Shown: positions 16,882 to 26,696, counted from the stretch's first letter. The stretch: DNA of 35,241 nucleotides from Rikenella microfusus (GCA_020719385.1 DYQK01000026.1:1-35241); one strand, 5' to 3'. Translations and numbers: made by a program. Notes: a model not told the origin generated them from the letters alone.

Positions 16882-18033
16882 ATGAAAATTGCAATTATCA
16901 TTTGTCGAATCTTGGTCGGTGCGTTGTTTATTTTTTCAGGTTTAGCGAAGGCAAACGACCCTTTGGGTGCGTCTTACAAAATTGAGGAATATTTTCTCGC
17001 CTTCGGACTCAATAGTTTAACGCCGACATCGTTATTTTTTGCGTTTTTGTTAAATACTCTTGAATTTGCAACAGGAATTGCGATACTTTTTAGTGTTCGA
17101 ATCCGACTTTCCGCACTCGGAGCGTTGCTGTTTATGATTTTATTCACGCCTTTGACCTTGTGGTTAGCGGTAACAAACAAAGTTCACGACTGCGGCTGTT
17201 TCGGAGACGCCATAGTTTTAACTAACTGGGAAACTTTTTGGAAAAATGTAATTATCTCGGTGTTTGTTTTGTTTGTATTTCTCACTCGCAAAAAATTGGG
17301 AAGTCCGTTTAAACCGATTCTTGACTGGAGTTTGGGAATATTTTTTGTACTTCTCGGTTTTGGAATTCAATTTTATACGTATGAACATTTGCCTTTCGAT
17401 GATGTTTTGCCGTACAGCGTTGGAACGCATCTTCCCGACCAAATGATTGTTCCTCCCGATGCACCTAAGGACAGCACCGTTACGTTTTTAATTTATAAAA
17501 ACAAAAAAACAGGTGCAATTGAGAAATTTACGATGGCAAATTATCCTTGGCAAGACACAGCAACGTGGGTTTGGCAAAAAACGGAAAATCAAATTGTCAA
17601 GAAAGGTTATCTCCCGCCGATTCATGATTTTTCTGCACTTTTAACGGAAAAAATTGATTCCGTTTTCTCCGAAGGAAAAGATATTATTCAGAATATTTTG
17701 CAAAACGAGAGATATACTTTTTTGGTTATTGCCTCAAAATTGGAGGAAAGTAATATTTCTTCTTTTGAGAAGTTAACAAAAGTTTTAGAATTTTCGCAGA
17801 AAAAGTCGTATAGTTTTTTTGTTTTAACTTCATCTTCTTTGTCTGCGATACGAAATTTTCGGGAGAAAACGAAACTTTTCTCAATTTTTTGCAACACAGA
17901 CGAGACAACATTGAAAACAATTATTCGTTCAAATCCTGGTTTGTTGGTTTTGAAAAAAGGCACTGTTGTTGCGAAGTATCATTACAACGATATTCCTGAA
18001 ATTTCTGAATGCGAAGAAGAATTTGGGAAATAA
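16882..18033 (+). CDS. DoxX/MauE-type membrane protein with thioredoxin-like tail (BT_3928 family)
   Basis: A protein of 383 aa. The N-terminal half has about four to five transmembrane helices, starting with RILVGALFIFSGLAKANDP, and carries the family motif HDCGCFGDA between helices. Residues about 190-383 are soluble and look thioredoxin-like (GTHLPDQMIVP ... YTFLVIASKLEES) but lack a CxxC. Members are conserved in Bacteroidetes. The redox-active CGC pair suggests a role in periplasmic or membrane thiol chemistry, which is inferred. Last gene of the esterase-engB operon. Confidence 0.85.
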   Translation: MKIAIIICRILVGALFIFSGLAKANDPLGASYKIEEYFLAFGLNSLTPTSLFFAFLLNTLEFATGIAILFSVRIRLSALGALLFMILFTPLTLWLAVTNKVHDCGCFGDAIVLTNWETFWKNVIISVFVLFVFLTRKKLGSPFKPILDWSLGIFFVLLGFGIQFYTYEHLPFDDVLPYSVGTHLPDQMIVPPDAPKDSTVTFLIYKNKKTGAIEKFTMANYPWQDTATWVWQKTENQIVKKGYLPPIHDFSALLTEKIDSVFSEGKDIIQNILQNERYTFLVIASKLEESNISSFEKLTKVLEFSQKKSYSFFVLTSSSLSAIRNFREKTKLFSIFCNTDETTLKTIIRSNPGLLVLKKGTVVAKYHYNDIPEISECEEEFGK

Positions 18034-18117
18034 TTTTTTTTTCAAACGCAATGCAACCTTTTGCCCTCTGAGTGAGTCTATTGTTTAGAAACGCAAAAAG
18101 AAAGAGAGGTAACTATG

Positions 18118-18972
18118 ATGAGGCAATTAAAAATTACGAAGCAAGTAACTAATCGCGAGGAAGCTTCGTTGGACAAATACCTTCATGAGATAGGTCGAGA
18201 GGAATTGCTCACTCCCGAGAAAGAGGTTGAGTTAGCTCATCAAATTCGTAATAATAATCCTCAAGCCTTAGAGCGTTTGGTGAAAGCAAATTTGCGATTT
18301 GTGGTTTCTGTTGCGAAGCAATATCAAAATCAAGGTTTAAGTTTGCCCGATTTAATCAATGAAGGCAATGTTGGTTTAATCAAAGCCGCTCATCGTTTCG
18401 ACGAAACAAAAGGATTTAAGTTTATCTCGTATGCTGTTTGGTGGATTCGTCAGGCGATTTTGCAGTCATTAGCCGAGCATGCCCGTATTGTACGAATTCC
18501 ATTGAATCGAGTCGGAACAATTAGCAAAATTAATCAGTCAATCTCTCGTTTGGAGCAGACCTTTGAGCGTCCTCCGACAGAGGAGGAAATCGCAAATGAT
18601 TTGAATTTATCCACCAACGACGTGAGAGTTGCATTTCGAAGTACGAATTTTCCAATCTCAATGGACGCACCCATAAGTTCAGATGAAGAAACGACTTTCT
18701 TAGACGTTTTCGAGTCTGGCGAGAACACTAAACCTGATAAAGAGTTGTTACACCAATCTTTGTGCAGAGAAATTGAACGCACTCTTTCGACCTTATCGTA
18801 TCGAGAAGCCGAAATTATACGAATGTTTTACGGTTTAAACGGGCGAATTGCCAATTCGCTTGACGAAATCGGAATGGAATTTGACCTAACACGCGAAAGA
18901 GTACGACAATTAAAAGGTGAGGCAATAAAACGTCTCCGAAAGAAAAGCAAATTATTGAAAAATTATCTCTAA
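18118..18972 (+). CDS. rpoD: primary RNA polymerase sigma factor (RpoD/SigA)
   Basis: A protein of 284 aa, the short Bacteroidetes form without region 1.1. The start MRQLKITKQVTNRE is typical, so ATG 18118 is preferred over ATG 18115 just before it. Region 1.2 (SLDKYLHEIGREELL), region 2 (LVKANLRFVVSVAKQYQ, DLINEGNVGLIKAAHRFD, FISYAVWWIRQAI), region 3 and the region 4.2 helix-turn-helix (SLDEIGMEFDLTRERVRQ) are intact. It should read the TTTG/TAnnTTTG promoters seen throughout the window. An AGAGAGG sequence just upstream is an unusually purine-rich ribosome-binding site for this phylum. Confidence 0.96.
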   Translation: MRQLKITKQVTNREEASLDKYLHEIGREELLTPEKEVELAHQIRNNNPQALERLVKANLRFVVSVAKQYQNQGLSLPDLINEGNVGLIKAAHRFDETKGFKFISYAVWWIRQAILQSLAEHARIVRIPLNRVGTISKINQSISRLEQTFERPPTEEEIANDLNLSTNDVRVAFRSTNFPISMDAPISSDEETTFLDVFESGENTKPDKELLHQSLCREIERTLSTLSYREAEIIRMFYGLNGRIANSLDEIGMEFDLTRERVRQLKGEAIKRLRKKSKLLKNYL

Positions 18973-18995
18973 AATTTTTCAGAAAGATTTTTGAA

Positions 18996-19112
18996 ATATC
19001 AACAATACTGACGAAAAGAGTTACTTCATTGGTTAGAAAATTTAGTTTAATCAACTAAATTTGAGGTTCGAATCCTTAATTTAAACCTCTTTCGAATTTT
19101 GTTTGTTGATAT
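18996..19112 (+). ncRNA. candidate structured RNA with tRNA-like arms
   Basis: Outer stem 18996-19005 with 19103-19112 (10 bp perfect). Inner stem 19012-19020 with 19087-19094 (one bulged A). Inside lie a D-arm-like hairpin (TTC 19025-19027, loop with TTGGTTA, GAA 19036-19038), a 9-bp hairpin (19039-19047 with 19053-19061), and a perfect T-arm-like hairpin (TGAGG, TTCGAAT loop, CCTTA; 19062-19078). No 7-bp tRNA acceptor stem and no standard anticodon arm form, so it is not a functional tRNA. It could be a decayed tRNA, an integration scar or a novel RNA. Strand is uncertain; it follows rpoD in the same direction. Confidence 0.35.
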
Positions 19113-19124
19113 GTTCTTTGGATA

Positions 19125-19209
19125 GTGTTTAAATTCACTTGATTAATGTTTATTCAACTTATGAAAATTATCGCAAGTTTGAAAAAAGTTATCAATAAAA
19201 TTTAAACAC
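19125..19209. repeat. nested inverted repeat in the gap after rpoD
   Basis: An 11-bp perfect stem (19125-19135 with 19199-19209) encloses TTGAT/ATCAA (19139-19143, 19191-19195) and AACTT/AAGTT (19156-19160, 19175-19179). With the tRNA-like element it fills most of the gene-free interval 18973-19267. Confidence 0.5.
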
Positions 19210-19267
19210 CATTAATTATCTCTTTTACCATTTGAAAACTTTAATTTGTAAAACGCAAATTAAGTCA

Positions 19268-19453
19268 ATGCAAAACTTTTTAACGAAAAAACCCACCGAC
19301 ACAATTTTGGGTTGCGTGATGACAGCCGAAACATGGCGATTTTTGTGTCTGCAAAATTCTGAATTAACTTTTGATTCCAAAAGTTACGGCACAAATGATT
19401 TAGAAAAAGTTCTCGGCATTTTCCAACAAATCACTGATTTTTATAAAAAATAA
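19268..19453 (+). CDS. 61-aa fragment resembling the C-terminus of a PD-(D/E)XK-like protein
   Basis: From ATG 19268 the frame encodes 61 aa; a TTG at 19232 could add 12 unrelated residues. The part ILGCVMTAETWRFLCLQ, then a short tyrosine-bearing strand and LEKVLGIFQQITDFYKK, resembles the last segment of nuclease-like proteins such as the one at 34438 (IYGVYVIGLQWTFLILEN). No PD-(D/E)XK core is present upstream, so this looks like a surviving 3' fragment beside the tRNA-like element. The similarity is judged by eye and not proven; a free-standing small protein remains possible. Confidence 0.5.
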   Translation: MQNFLTKKPTDTILGCVMTAETWRFLCLQNSELTFDSKSYGTNDLEKVLGIFQQITDFYKK

Positions 19454-19504
19454 ATTAATTTTTTTGCAAATTTACAAACAAATTTTTTCGAAAAAAATCT
19501 GAGA

Positions 19505-20500
19505 TTATTTTTTTTCAGTTGTGTCAACGGGTAAATATTCCGTTTTTCGATAGTTCTCAACAGGCAATTCAATGTAATAAACTTTTTTCGAAGCATTTGG
19601 CAAACTATTATCTCGGAGCCAAGGGTTTAAACTTTTCAAAATTTTATAATGAACATTTTGTTTTCGAGCAAAATTCACTAAATCGGTTATTGCAAAATCG
19701 ACTTTTACCTTTTTGGTCGGAATGGGCGTATATAAATCCGTTTTTTTCAGTGAAAAATTATATTTTTCAGGAAATTGCATCATCAATTTTGTTGACAAAA
19801 TTTGATAAATATATCGATTCGTTTCATCTACGAGCAATAAATTGTAAAAATTATTTGTTCCTTGTCGTCTAATTTGTTGCGAGATATAACTCATTCCTGC
19901 GTTGTACGAGGCCGCAACTAATGTCCAACTTTTAAATTTAGAGTACGCATTTTTGAAATATTGACAAGCCGCTTGCGTTGCTTTTTCCAAATGATACCGT
20001 TCGTCGACAAAATCGTTTACCTCAAGTTTAAACTCTTTTGCCGTTGCTTTCATAAATTGCCAAAACCCTCTTGCCCCTGCAGGCGAGCCAACATTTGCCA
20101 ACCCACTTTCAGCAATTGCCAAATATTTAAAATCGTCAGGAATATTATTTTTTTTCAAAATGGGTTCAATAATCGGAAAATATCGATTTGCCCGTTTGAT
20201 AAACAAAAGCGTTCTTGACTGCCAATACATATTTGCCAAAATTTCTCTGTCTAAATCTTCAACTACGTCGAAGTTTTCTAACGGCACATTTTCTCCTGCA
20301 AAATCGAGTTTTTCGGGGAAAAAATAAATAGAAGAGACATTTTTAGGCAAAGAATCGTTGGGCGAAATGTTGTTTTCATTGGGGGAATTTTTACTATTCC
20401 TCCATCGAAACGCAAAAGTTGTTAGCAAAGCTGCAAATAGAATTATCGCAATTTTAGGCAAAATTGTTTTCACAAATTCAAGATGAAGTTTAAAAATCAT
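19505..20500 (-). CDS. membrane-bound lytic transglycosylase, MltD-like
   Basis: A protein of 331 aa with an N-terminal transmembrane segment (about 13-31) and no lipobox. The SLT domain holds catalytic E131 in LAIAESGLANVGSPAGARGFWQFM (written here by its key parts: AESGL, GARGFWQF), then LVAASYNAGMSYI and NRYIYQILSTKLM. The C-terminal 70 residues may be a degenerate LysM-like part. It cleaves peptidoglycan to 1,6-anhydro products in the periplasm. Last gene of a minus-strand operon, 36 nt after uppP, which fits a shared cell-wall role. Confidence 0.9.
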   Translation of the reverse strand: MIFKLHLEFVKTILPKIAIILFAALLTTFAFRWRNSKNSPNENNISPNDSLPKNVSSIYFFPEKLDFAGENVPLENFDVVEDLDREILANMYWQSRTLLFIKRANRYFPIIEPILKKNNIPDDFKYLAIAESGLANVGSPAGARGFWQFMKATAKEFKLEVNDFVDERYHLEKATQAACQYFKNAYSKFKSWTLVAASYNAGMSYISQQIRRQGTNNFYNLLLVDETNRYIYQILSTKLMMQFPEKYNFSLKKTDLYTPIPTKKVKVDFAITDLVNFARKQNVHYKILKSLNPWLRDNSLPNASKKVYYIELPVENYRKTEYLPVDTTEKK

Positions 20501-20536
20501 AAAAAAGAGTTAAATAAAGTTAAATAAAAATATTTT

Positions 20537-21316
20537 TTACACAATTTTTAAATTTACTCCGAGAAAAGTCAAAATCAAAAGCACTAATCCCAACGCAATT
20601 CTGTAATAACCAAATGCTTTGAAACCATATTTCGTAAGAATGGCAATAAAAGTTTTTATCGCAATTGCCCCGACAATAAACGCAACGATGTTTCCAATTA
20701 ACAAAATCGAGATATTTTCGCTGTCAATAATTTTGTAATTTTTCAAAAGTTTGTAACCCGTTGCGGCCGCCATTGTTGGCACGGCGAGAAAAAACGAAAA
20801 TTCTGCTGCGTTTTTGCGAGTGAGTTTTTGCGACATTCCTCCAATAATTGTTGCTGCGGAGCGCGAAACGCCTGGAATCATCGCAATACATTGAAAAAAA
20901 CCAATTTTCAATGCTTTGAGAGATGTAATTTCCTGATTTTCATCGGTTTTCTGCAGCCATTTGTCAACGAAGAGCAAAATTATTCCTCCCAAAAGCAGCG
21001 AGATAGCAACAACGACAACATTTTCGAGAAGTTTGTCAATAAAATCGCCGAGCAGAAAACCAAAAAATGCTGCGGGCAAAAACGCAATTATCAATTTGTA
21101 ATAAAAATTCAGATTTTGCAAAAATTTTTTCCAGTACAAAATCAAAACGGAGAGAATTGCCCCAAATTGTATGTTCACAATGAACATTTTCACGAAATCC
21201 GATTCGGGCAAGCCCAAAAGATGTTGGGCGATAATCATATGTCCTGTCGAAGAGACGGGCAAAAATTCAGTTAGTCCTTCGACTATTGCGATAATAATTG
21301 CTTGTAAAATAGTCAT
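20537..21316 (-). CDS. uppP: undecaprenyl-diphosphatase UppP/BacA
   Basis: A protein of 259 aa from ATG 21316; a TTG at 21322 is the only reason a longer frame exists. It has the family's two motifs, [14 protein letters not shown] (13-26) and [10 protein letters not shown], in a protein of about eight transmembrane helices. It removes a phosphate from undecaprenyl diphosphate so that the lipid carrier is recycled for peptidoglycan and polysaccharide synthesis, and gives bacitracin tolerance. It starts 10 nt after the stop of the NTT-like gene. Confidence 0.96.
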   Translation of the reverse strand: MTILQAIIIAIVEGLTEFLPVSSTGHMIIAQHLLGLPESDFVKMFIVNIQFGAILSVLILYWKKFLQNLNFYYKLIIAFLPAAFFGFLLGDFIDKLLENVVVVAISLLLGGIILLFVDKWLQKTDENQEITSLKALKIGFFQCIAMIPGVSRSAATIIGGMSQKLTRKNAAEFSFFLAVPTMAAATGYKLLKNYKIIDSENISILLIGNIVAFIVGAIAIKTFIAILTKYGFKAFGYYRIALGLVLLILTFLGVNLKIV

Positions 21317-21326
21317 AATCAATAGT

Positions 21327-24300
21327 TTAGAGATTCATAATTCCAGAAATCATTCGTTCAACAATTTTCACATCCGAGACAATTGCGTTGAAATATTTTT
21401 TTCGATTTGCGTAAATAATTTGCGTTTCGCGCTGAGCAACAACCTCCTGTACTTCTATCGGCACGTTTAAACCACGAATCAAAATATCATTTTTTTGATA
21501 ACGAATCGATTTATTATTGGGTTGTTGCAAAATCAAAGTGCCTTTTAACACTAAAATGATGTTGTCTTTGTCTTTTTCGTCAAAATTTATTTTTTCGCCG
21601 TCTTTCAAATTTCGTTTAAAAATTTGCTTCGCAACGGCAATTAACGAATTTTCAGGTGCCGAGAAGAACAAAAACAATTTTTTTAACATTTTAATTCTTT
21701 CCGTAAGAATTCCTTTCTCATCGTTAGGCGTTTCGAGAACCAAAATTAAATCTTGTTTTTCCGAAGACAACATTTCGAGATATTGAATACAACGAAACGG
21801 CGTATCCTCAAAAATCACTTGAGCGGCAGCGGAATAAATTAACTCTTCAGGATGATGCAGACAAACATAAATTTCGTCAGGAATTTCGGTTTTTTTGATA
21901 ATGTGCAAGATTCTTTCGGCAGTATCGGTGGTCCAACTTTCGCCTCCGATGTAATCCTCAACTTTTCTAATCCTCACTTCATCGTCATTTTTTTTCAATT
22001 TATTCATTCTTGCGTAAATTTCGATGGCTTTTGAGTGCGTCCAATGGTCAACAAATTTGTAATCTTTCAAAACAATATCTCTCAGACGTTCTTCGTAACT
22101 CATTCGATGCACTTTGAAATACGATTTTAACTTTTTAATGCGTTGATTTAACGAAAGTTTGTCGAACAAAGGCACTAATAATTTTTTAAAATCTCTGTCC
22201 ATAAAATTTTCGATAATTTCTAACGCAAAAATTGTATTTTGTCCAACGATATTTGTTTTTACCAACTCAATAAGTTCGGGTTGATAAACGAAACTAAGTA
22301 ACAAAAATAACGTTTCGAAATTCTCTTCTTGGGCAATATCAAGTGCTTGCACCAATTTTAACGTATTTTTTTCAGCCGTCAAATCAAAAATACACAACCA
22401 ATTCCACACAATATTTTCGACAAGCGAGACAATTTTTTGTTTAATAATATTTCTCTCTTTTTCGTTTGCCCGAAACTGAGCGAAATATAACGCATTTATC
22501 ACGGCTATTTGCACCTCGCGATTCGGATAATTGATGTGAGAGAGCAAATATTTATTTGATTCGGGAATTTTCATTTTCGCAAAAATCTCAATTATCAATA
22601 ACAAAATCGATGGCGACATCTGTTTTGCAAAATACAAATCAAGATTTGGAATAATTTTCTTCCCGCGTTGAATAAATAAATCAATAATCTCGCGTTTATA
22701 ATATTCGTCTTCGATGAAATTGAAAATTTTTTCATCTAAAAAATCAGATTCACGCAGCACAGCCAATTTTATTGCCGAATATTTAACAATTCTTTCAGAA
22801 TCATTTAAAAAATTAACTATTATTTCCTCATCATTTTCAATTTTATTTGCCTCTAAGAATTTCAAAACGGTTAATTTGTCATCAACGTTTTCAGATTTAG
22901 CGAGAGAATAAATTTGTTCTGCTTCCAAATTTTCAACAATAGAACGGTCAATAATTTTTATTGACTTATCAATAATTTCGATTAAATTTTTGTCTTGCGT
23001 CATTTCTCTTGCCATTTCGAGAGTTTGCACCATCGAAGACGGATAAAGTGCATCAATATTTCGCAAAACCGCTTTACTTATCACGTCATTATTGTATTGC
23101 AAAAGCAATTCGGCGTAAGGTTCGAGATAATTTGAGTTCGTTTCAGACAAAATAACGACAGCCATTTTCGAAGCAGCAATATTTTCTCCTAACAAATAAC
23201 GAATCAAAACTTCGCTGCTAAAGCAATCTTTGTCAATAATTCTCACGTTAAACAATTCTTTGTCTGCAAGAATTTTTCGAATTTTATCTTTGTAACCGTT
23301 GTGAAGTTGCATTGCCATGATCAGCCAAACAACAACAAAAGGCAGAAAAAACACAGGAAAATATCTCATATCGATTCCTTGCGGTGTTTTTAACAAAAAA
23401 TATCCGCCCAAAAGTACGACTCCTGCGAGAGCAATAGAAAGTTGCATTACATTTCCGACCTGCGACTGCATCGCCAACTTTTCCTTTTCGTCCTCAACGG
23501 CGTGATACAAAACATTGACCGCAGGGTCATCTAAACCTCTTCGCAAAATTCTTTCCAAGCATTTCGTTAAAATTAAAATGATAAAAAACGCAAGACTCGT
23601 CACTCCGACATAAAATCCTGATATCCATGCGAGAAAAGTTAAAATTAAAATGGTGAACGGAAGGACGACTAATCCGAATTTCACGCCGTAAAGACTCAAT
23701 AATCGTCCTGAAAGTAGAGAAATCAATAGTTCGCCGACTTTTAAACCGCCGTAAACGAGTGCTAAGAAATGAGAGATTTGTGCGGCGTTTTGAAAAAGAT
23801 GAGTTTGTAATTTGATAGTTGCCAAAAATCCGAAATCGCACAGATAAATTGCTAACATCGAAAAAGTGGCAGTTATCAACATTAACCAAAAATATCGTTG
23901 TTTTGAGATGGGCGTTTTTGTTATTGATATTTCGCTTTCGGCTTTATGCGAGGAACTTTGCGGTTTTTCAGAAAATTGTTTGTGAATAATGTTTAAAATT
24001 ATCATTCCTCCAAAAATCCCAAAAAGAGAAATCAACAACAAATCGTATTGATGCGAAAGATGAGCGACAAAAAACGGCATTGTGAGGTAACTAAATATTG
24101 CCGCAACGACTCCACCGAGGTTTATTAGTCCGAATAAACGTTTTACCTGCACAAGATTTAAAAGTTTTATTGCCAATGCACCCGTTTGAATTCCGACTAA
24201 CGAGATAAATGGCCATCCCCAAAGAAAAACCCAAAACTTCAGATATTTTTCGTTGTCAATAAAATATATTCCGAGACGAGAGAATAAAGTTATCAACAAC

Positions 24301-24584
24301 ATAAAAATCGATGTTGTTGTAAATAAAACTCTCGAAGAAATTTTTGTTTGTAATTTCGAATAGAGAAAACTACTTCCATAACCAACAATTCCTGCAACAA
24401 GATAAGCGAACGGCAATTCTTCGATTCCAAATTGCTGAATAAAAACAGAATTCGCAGGCACAAAATAATACGCAACAAACAAACCCATAAAAAACGAATA
24501 CAGAAATAACAGCAAACTTCTATTTCCTTCGTCAAGTTTGATGTTGAAAAGTTCTAAGAGATAAGTTTTAAATCTAAACTTCAT
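21327..24584 (-). CDS. NTT/MFS-like membrane protein fused to HEAT repeats and a cyclic-nucleotide-binding domain
   Basis: A protein of 1085 aa. Residues about 20-430 have 10-12 transmembrane helices with a layout like the NTT (ATP/ADP translocase-like) branch of MFS carriers. Residues about 450-930 are soluble helical repeats of the HEAT type (for example [15 protein letters not shown]-like units, here [17 protein letters not shown]). The last 140 residues resemble a cNMP-binding beta-roll ([21 protein letters not shown]). A transport or sensing role at the inner membrane is likely, with the soluble part as regulator; the substrate is unknown. It directly abuts the GGCT-like gene (stop TAA next to ATG) and precedes uppP, so it belongs to an envelope operon. 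Confidence 0.8.
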   Translation of the reverse strand: MKFRFKTYLLELFNIKLDEGNRSLLLFLYSFFMGLFVAYYFVPANSVFIQQFGIEELPFAYLVAGIVGYGSSFLYSKLQTKISSRVLFTTTSIFMLLITLFSRLGIYFIDNEKYLKFWVFLWGWPFISLVGIQTGALAIKLLNLVQVKRLFGLINLGGVVAAIFSYLTMPFFVAHLSHQYDLLLISLFGIFGGMIILNIIHKQFSEKPQSSSHKAESEISITKTPISKQRYFWLMLITATFSMLAIYLCDFGFLATIKLQTHLFQNAAQISHFLALVYGGLKVGELLISLLSGRLLSLYGVKFGLVVLPFTILILTFLAWISGFYVGVTSLAFFIILILTKCLERILRRGLDDPAVNVLYHAVEDEKEKLAMQSQVGNVMQLSIALAGVVLLGGYFLLKTPQGIDMRYFPVFFLPFVVVWLIMAMQLHNGYKDKIRKILADKELFNVRIIDKDCFSSEVLIRYLLGENIAASKMAVVILSETNSNYLEPYAELLLQYNNDVISKAVLRNIDALYPSSMVQTLEMAREMTQDKNLIEIIDKSIKIIDRSIVENLEAEQIYSLAKSENVDDKLTVLKFLEANKIENDEEIIVNFLNDSERIVKYSAIKLAVLRESDFLDEKIFNFIEDEYYKREIIDLFIQRGKKIIPNLDLYFAKQMSPSILLLIIEIFAKMKIPESNKYLLSHINYPNREVQIAVINALYFAQFRANEKERNIIKQKIVSLVENIVWNWLCIFDLTAEKNTLKLVQALDIAQEENFETLFLLLSFVYQPELIELVKTNIVGQNTIFALEIIENFMDRDFKKLLVPLFDKLSLNQRIKKLKSYFKVHRMSYEERLRDIVLKDYKFVDHWTHSKAIEIYARMNKLKKNDDEVRIRKVEDYIGGESWTTDTAERILHIIKKTEIPDEIYVCLHHPEELIYSAAAQVIFEDTPFRCIQYLEMLSSEKQDLILVLETPNDEKGILTERIKMLKKLFLFFSAPENSLIAVAKQIFKRNLKDGEKINFDEKDKDNIILVLKGTLILQQPNNKSIRYQKNDILIRGLNVPIEVQEVVAQRETQIIYANRKKYFNAIVSDVKIVERMISGIMNL

Positions 24585-25097
24585 TTATTTTAAGTACTCA
24601 ATGATGTGTTGAATAATTTCCTCGTGAGCAAGTGCCTGTTTTGTCTCTGTTTTGAGAAAACGTTGCAACTCTTCAACAGGTGTTGGTCGTTTAATCCAAT
24701 CTCCGTGTTTAATTTTGATAGGCGAATTTCGTCTTCTGTAAAAAAACGAAATCATTTTTGCCTCTTCGTCAAAGGAATACAAACCTTCGGACTGATATTT
24801 ATAAACAGGAATAATATCAAGGTCGTAGCCTTTTGGGAACTCGCTTGACATCGTTTCGATGTGGTGAATTCGCAAGAGACAATAATAATTGACTTGAAAA
24901 ACTTCTCCTAATGTTACTGCATTTTGTTCGTTAAAATCGATAAATGCGTCTCCTGTTTCTGACATCATTAATTGTCCGCGCGTGTAATACATTCCCAGAG
25001 GAATCGTACCTTCCATATAATAATCAAGGCGTCCGCCGCTTCGTAACGTTCCAAAAACAAACAATTTGATGTTTGGAATAACTAAATTGTTTATCAT
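24585..25097 (-). CDS. gamma-glutamylcyclotransferase/AIG2-like protein
   Basis: A protein of 170 aa. It starts with the family strand LFVFGTLRSGGRLDYYMEG (FGTL substrate-loop motif at 15-18) and continues with GEVFQVN and HHIETMS, where E81 is a candidate for the catalytic acid. Members cyclise gamma-glutamyl groups or act on related amides. The C-terminal 60 residues form a helical extension of unknown role. First gene of the operon that continues with the NTT-like gene, uppP and the transglycosylase. Confidence 0.75.
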   Translation of the reverse strand: MINNLVIPNIKLFVFGTLRSGGRLDYYMEGTIPLGMYYTRGQLMMSETGDAFIDFNEQNAVTLGEVFQVNYYCLLRIHHIETMSSEFPKGYDLDIIPVYKYQSEGLYSFDEEAKMISFFYRRRNSPIKIKHGDWIKRPTPVEELQRFLKTETKQALAHEEIIQHIIEYLK

Positions 25098-25111
25098 AAA
25101 AAAATTTTTTG

Positions 25112-25119
25112 CAAAAATA
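25112..25119 (-). promoter_or_regulatory. -7 element of the GGCT-NTT-uppP-mltD operon
   Basis: TATTTTTG on the minus strand, 14 nt before ATG 25097. There is no clear TTTG upstream. Confidence 0.5.
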
Positions 25120-25170
25120 AATATTTTTTTGGTAAACTAAAATATTTTAGTAACATTTTTTCACAAAAAA

Positions 25171-25198
25171 ACTTGACAAAATTTTTTCTTTGTCAAGT
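25171..25198 (-). terminator. terminator of the siaB-siaC-exporter operon
   Basis: A perfect 10-bp stem (25171-25180 with 25189-25198) encloses an 8-nt loop and is followed on the minus strand by seven T. It lies 26 nt after the last gene of the operon. Confidence 0.85.
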
Positions 25199-25224
25199 TT
25201 TAGTAAAAGAAAAAATAGGTAAAT

Positions 25225-25728
25225 TTATTTACCCTTACCAATGAAAGATAAGATTCCAACTGCACAACTTTTTTTATCTCCTTGTCCTTTTTTAAATTTG
25301 ATAGAAACATAATATACTCCTGAACGTTCGCATTGAAAATCAAAGGAAGCGTTGGGGTAATCTTTGCCATCGTCGCCGCAGGTTCGTCCATAGGGTCCTC
25401 CTTTTCCTATGGGTTTTTCGTTGTCAGGTCTTGTTGCGTCAAAAAGGGTGAGAACAGTTTTTCCTTCAGATTCTTCAGGATTACAAAGATTAAAACGATA
25501 ACGTGTGCCTTTATTGAGTACAACTTGAAAACGTGCTACGTCTTCGTCGTCTCCTTTTGGTTTTCTGAGTTTGGCGTTAAAGTCTCGTAAATAAATGGGA
25601 TTCTCGCCTGCTGTTTTAGGTTGTGTTGCACAACTGTATACCAATTGTTGTTTGCATTGCGAGAAACTCTCTTCGCTATTGATGAGTACTAAAAAGCCAA
25701 CAAGTAGGGTTATGATAATTCTGTTCAT
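25225..25728 (-). CDS. secreted cysteine-containing protein of unknown function
   Basis: A protein of 167 aa from ATG 25728, with a signal peptide ending around ESFSQ. The mature part is beta-rich, has several Cys (CKQQLVYSC near its start, then NLC, RTC, FQC and KKSC) that could form disulphides, and ends in a GVYYVSIKF strand like that of pre-peptidase/PPC beta-sandwich domains. It starts 1 nt after the lipoprotein stop (TAATATG), so translation is coupled. Last gene of the Sia-type operon. The function is unknown; periplasmic or exported partner of the ABC protein is a guess from position. Confidence 0.75.
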   Translation of the reverse strand: MNRIIITLLVGFLVLINSEESFSQCKQQLVYSCATQPKTAGENPIYLRDFNAKLRKPKGDDEDVARFQVVLNKGTRYRFNLCNPEESEGKTVLTLFDATRPDNEKPIGKGGPYGRTCGDDGKDYPNASFDFQCERSGVYYVSIKFKKGQGDKKSCAVGILSFIGKGK

Positions 25729-25729
25729 A

Positions 25730-26647
25730 TTATAAAGCAATTAATTTGTTACGAATTTTTTCGGTGGTGTTTATTATGTTTATCAGTTGTTCTTGCGAAA
25801 TATCAACGATAGAGACATCTTTTTGATATACTACAACTTTGCCATTTTCGATTTTTGTTTCAGGTGTTCCTTGAACAATCGTAATTTTTACACCTTCATA
25901 AGCGGTTTGAAGTTCTTGCAGGTCTTTTAATAAGTCAGCGAAGTTTTTATCTTTGCTAAAAACTTTTAAAATTCCTGTCAAACTACTGAGAATGTTTTTT
26001 TGCTCACCGATACGTTCAGAGATTTTGTCATTTGGTTTTTCCTTCACAACTTGCGTTGCGAGATATAAACCTTCAAGCCAAACGCCTGTTACGACCAAAA
26101 CGCTGAGATTGCTTCGTTTTGTTTCTCGCAAATGTTGGTCCATCTGATGGAAACTGCTAACCGATAAAAACATCAACGAGTCGAGGTTTTCATTATTGGT
26201 TGCCAAGCGTTTGAGTGTTTGAAAGTCAAAGAATTGTCCCACTTTCAGGTCATCCGCAATACGTTTGATAACCGTAATATAATTTACCACCGAGGAAGTT
26301 TTGTTATATACGTTCAAATAGCCCAAATCGGCACTAAGAATGCCAAGAGCAATCGATTTTTTGAAATTCGTATCATATTCGTCGGCATTGTCTGTGGGAG
26401 TGAGAAATTTTTTCGAAAAAGGTACTCCCAAATCATTAATTAACGCTGCCATTTCTACGGGATTCGAGAAACTGCCAATAATGTCGTTTATTGCACCTTC
26501 CGAAATCACTACATTAGTATTTGTGTCAACGTCGTCCTTAGGTGTATCGGGGTCTTCGGGGTTTCCTCCAGAATTGCCGCAAGTCGAAAGGGTTACACTT
26601 AATAAGGACATTCCGCACAAGAAAAGTACATAAAAAAATCGCTTCAT
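25730..26647 (-). CDS. lipoprotein of unknown function, Sia-type operon
   Basis: A protein of 305 aa from ATG 26647; two ATGs 3 and 9 nt upstream are equally possible, and the longer frame overlaps the exporter gene and is unlikely. The signal peptide ends in LSTC, followed by an acidic, glycine- and asparagine-rich linker (GNSGGNPEDPD). This pattern suggests an outer-membrane, perhaps surface-directed, lipoprotein. The rest (about 50-305) is mainly helical with no motif I recognise. It sits between the TerB/ABC exporter and the small secreted protein. Confidence 0.75.
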   Translation of the reverse strand: MKRFFYVLFLCGMSLLSVTLSTCGNSGGNPEDPDTPKDDVDTNTNVVISEGAINDIIGSFSNPVEMAALINDLGVPFSKKFLTPTDNADEYDTNFKKSIALGILSADLGYLNVYNKTSSVVNYITVIKRIADDLKVGQFFDFQTLKRLATNNENLDSLMFLSVSSFHQMDQHLRETKRSNLSVLVVTGVWLEGLYLATQVVKEKPNDKISERIGEQKNILSSLTGILKVFSKDKNFADLLKDLQELQTAYEGVKITIVQGTPETKIENGKVVVYQKDVSIVDISQEQLINIINTTEKIRNKLIAL

Positions 26648-26696
26648 CATAATCATTAAACTTTGATTGTTGAATTTCGGGTTTTGGAATGAATTT

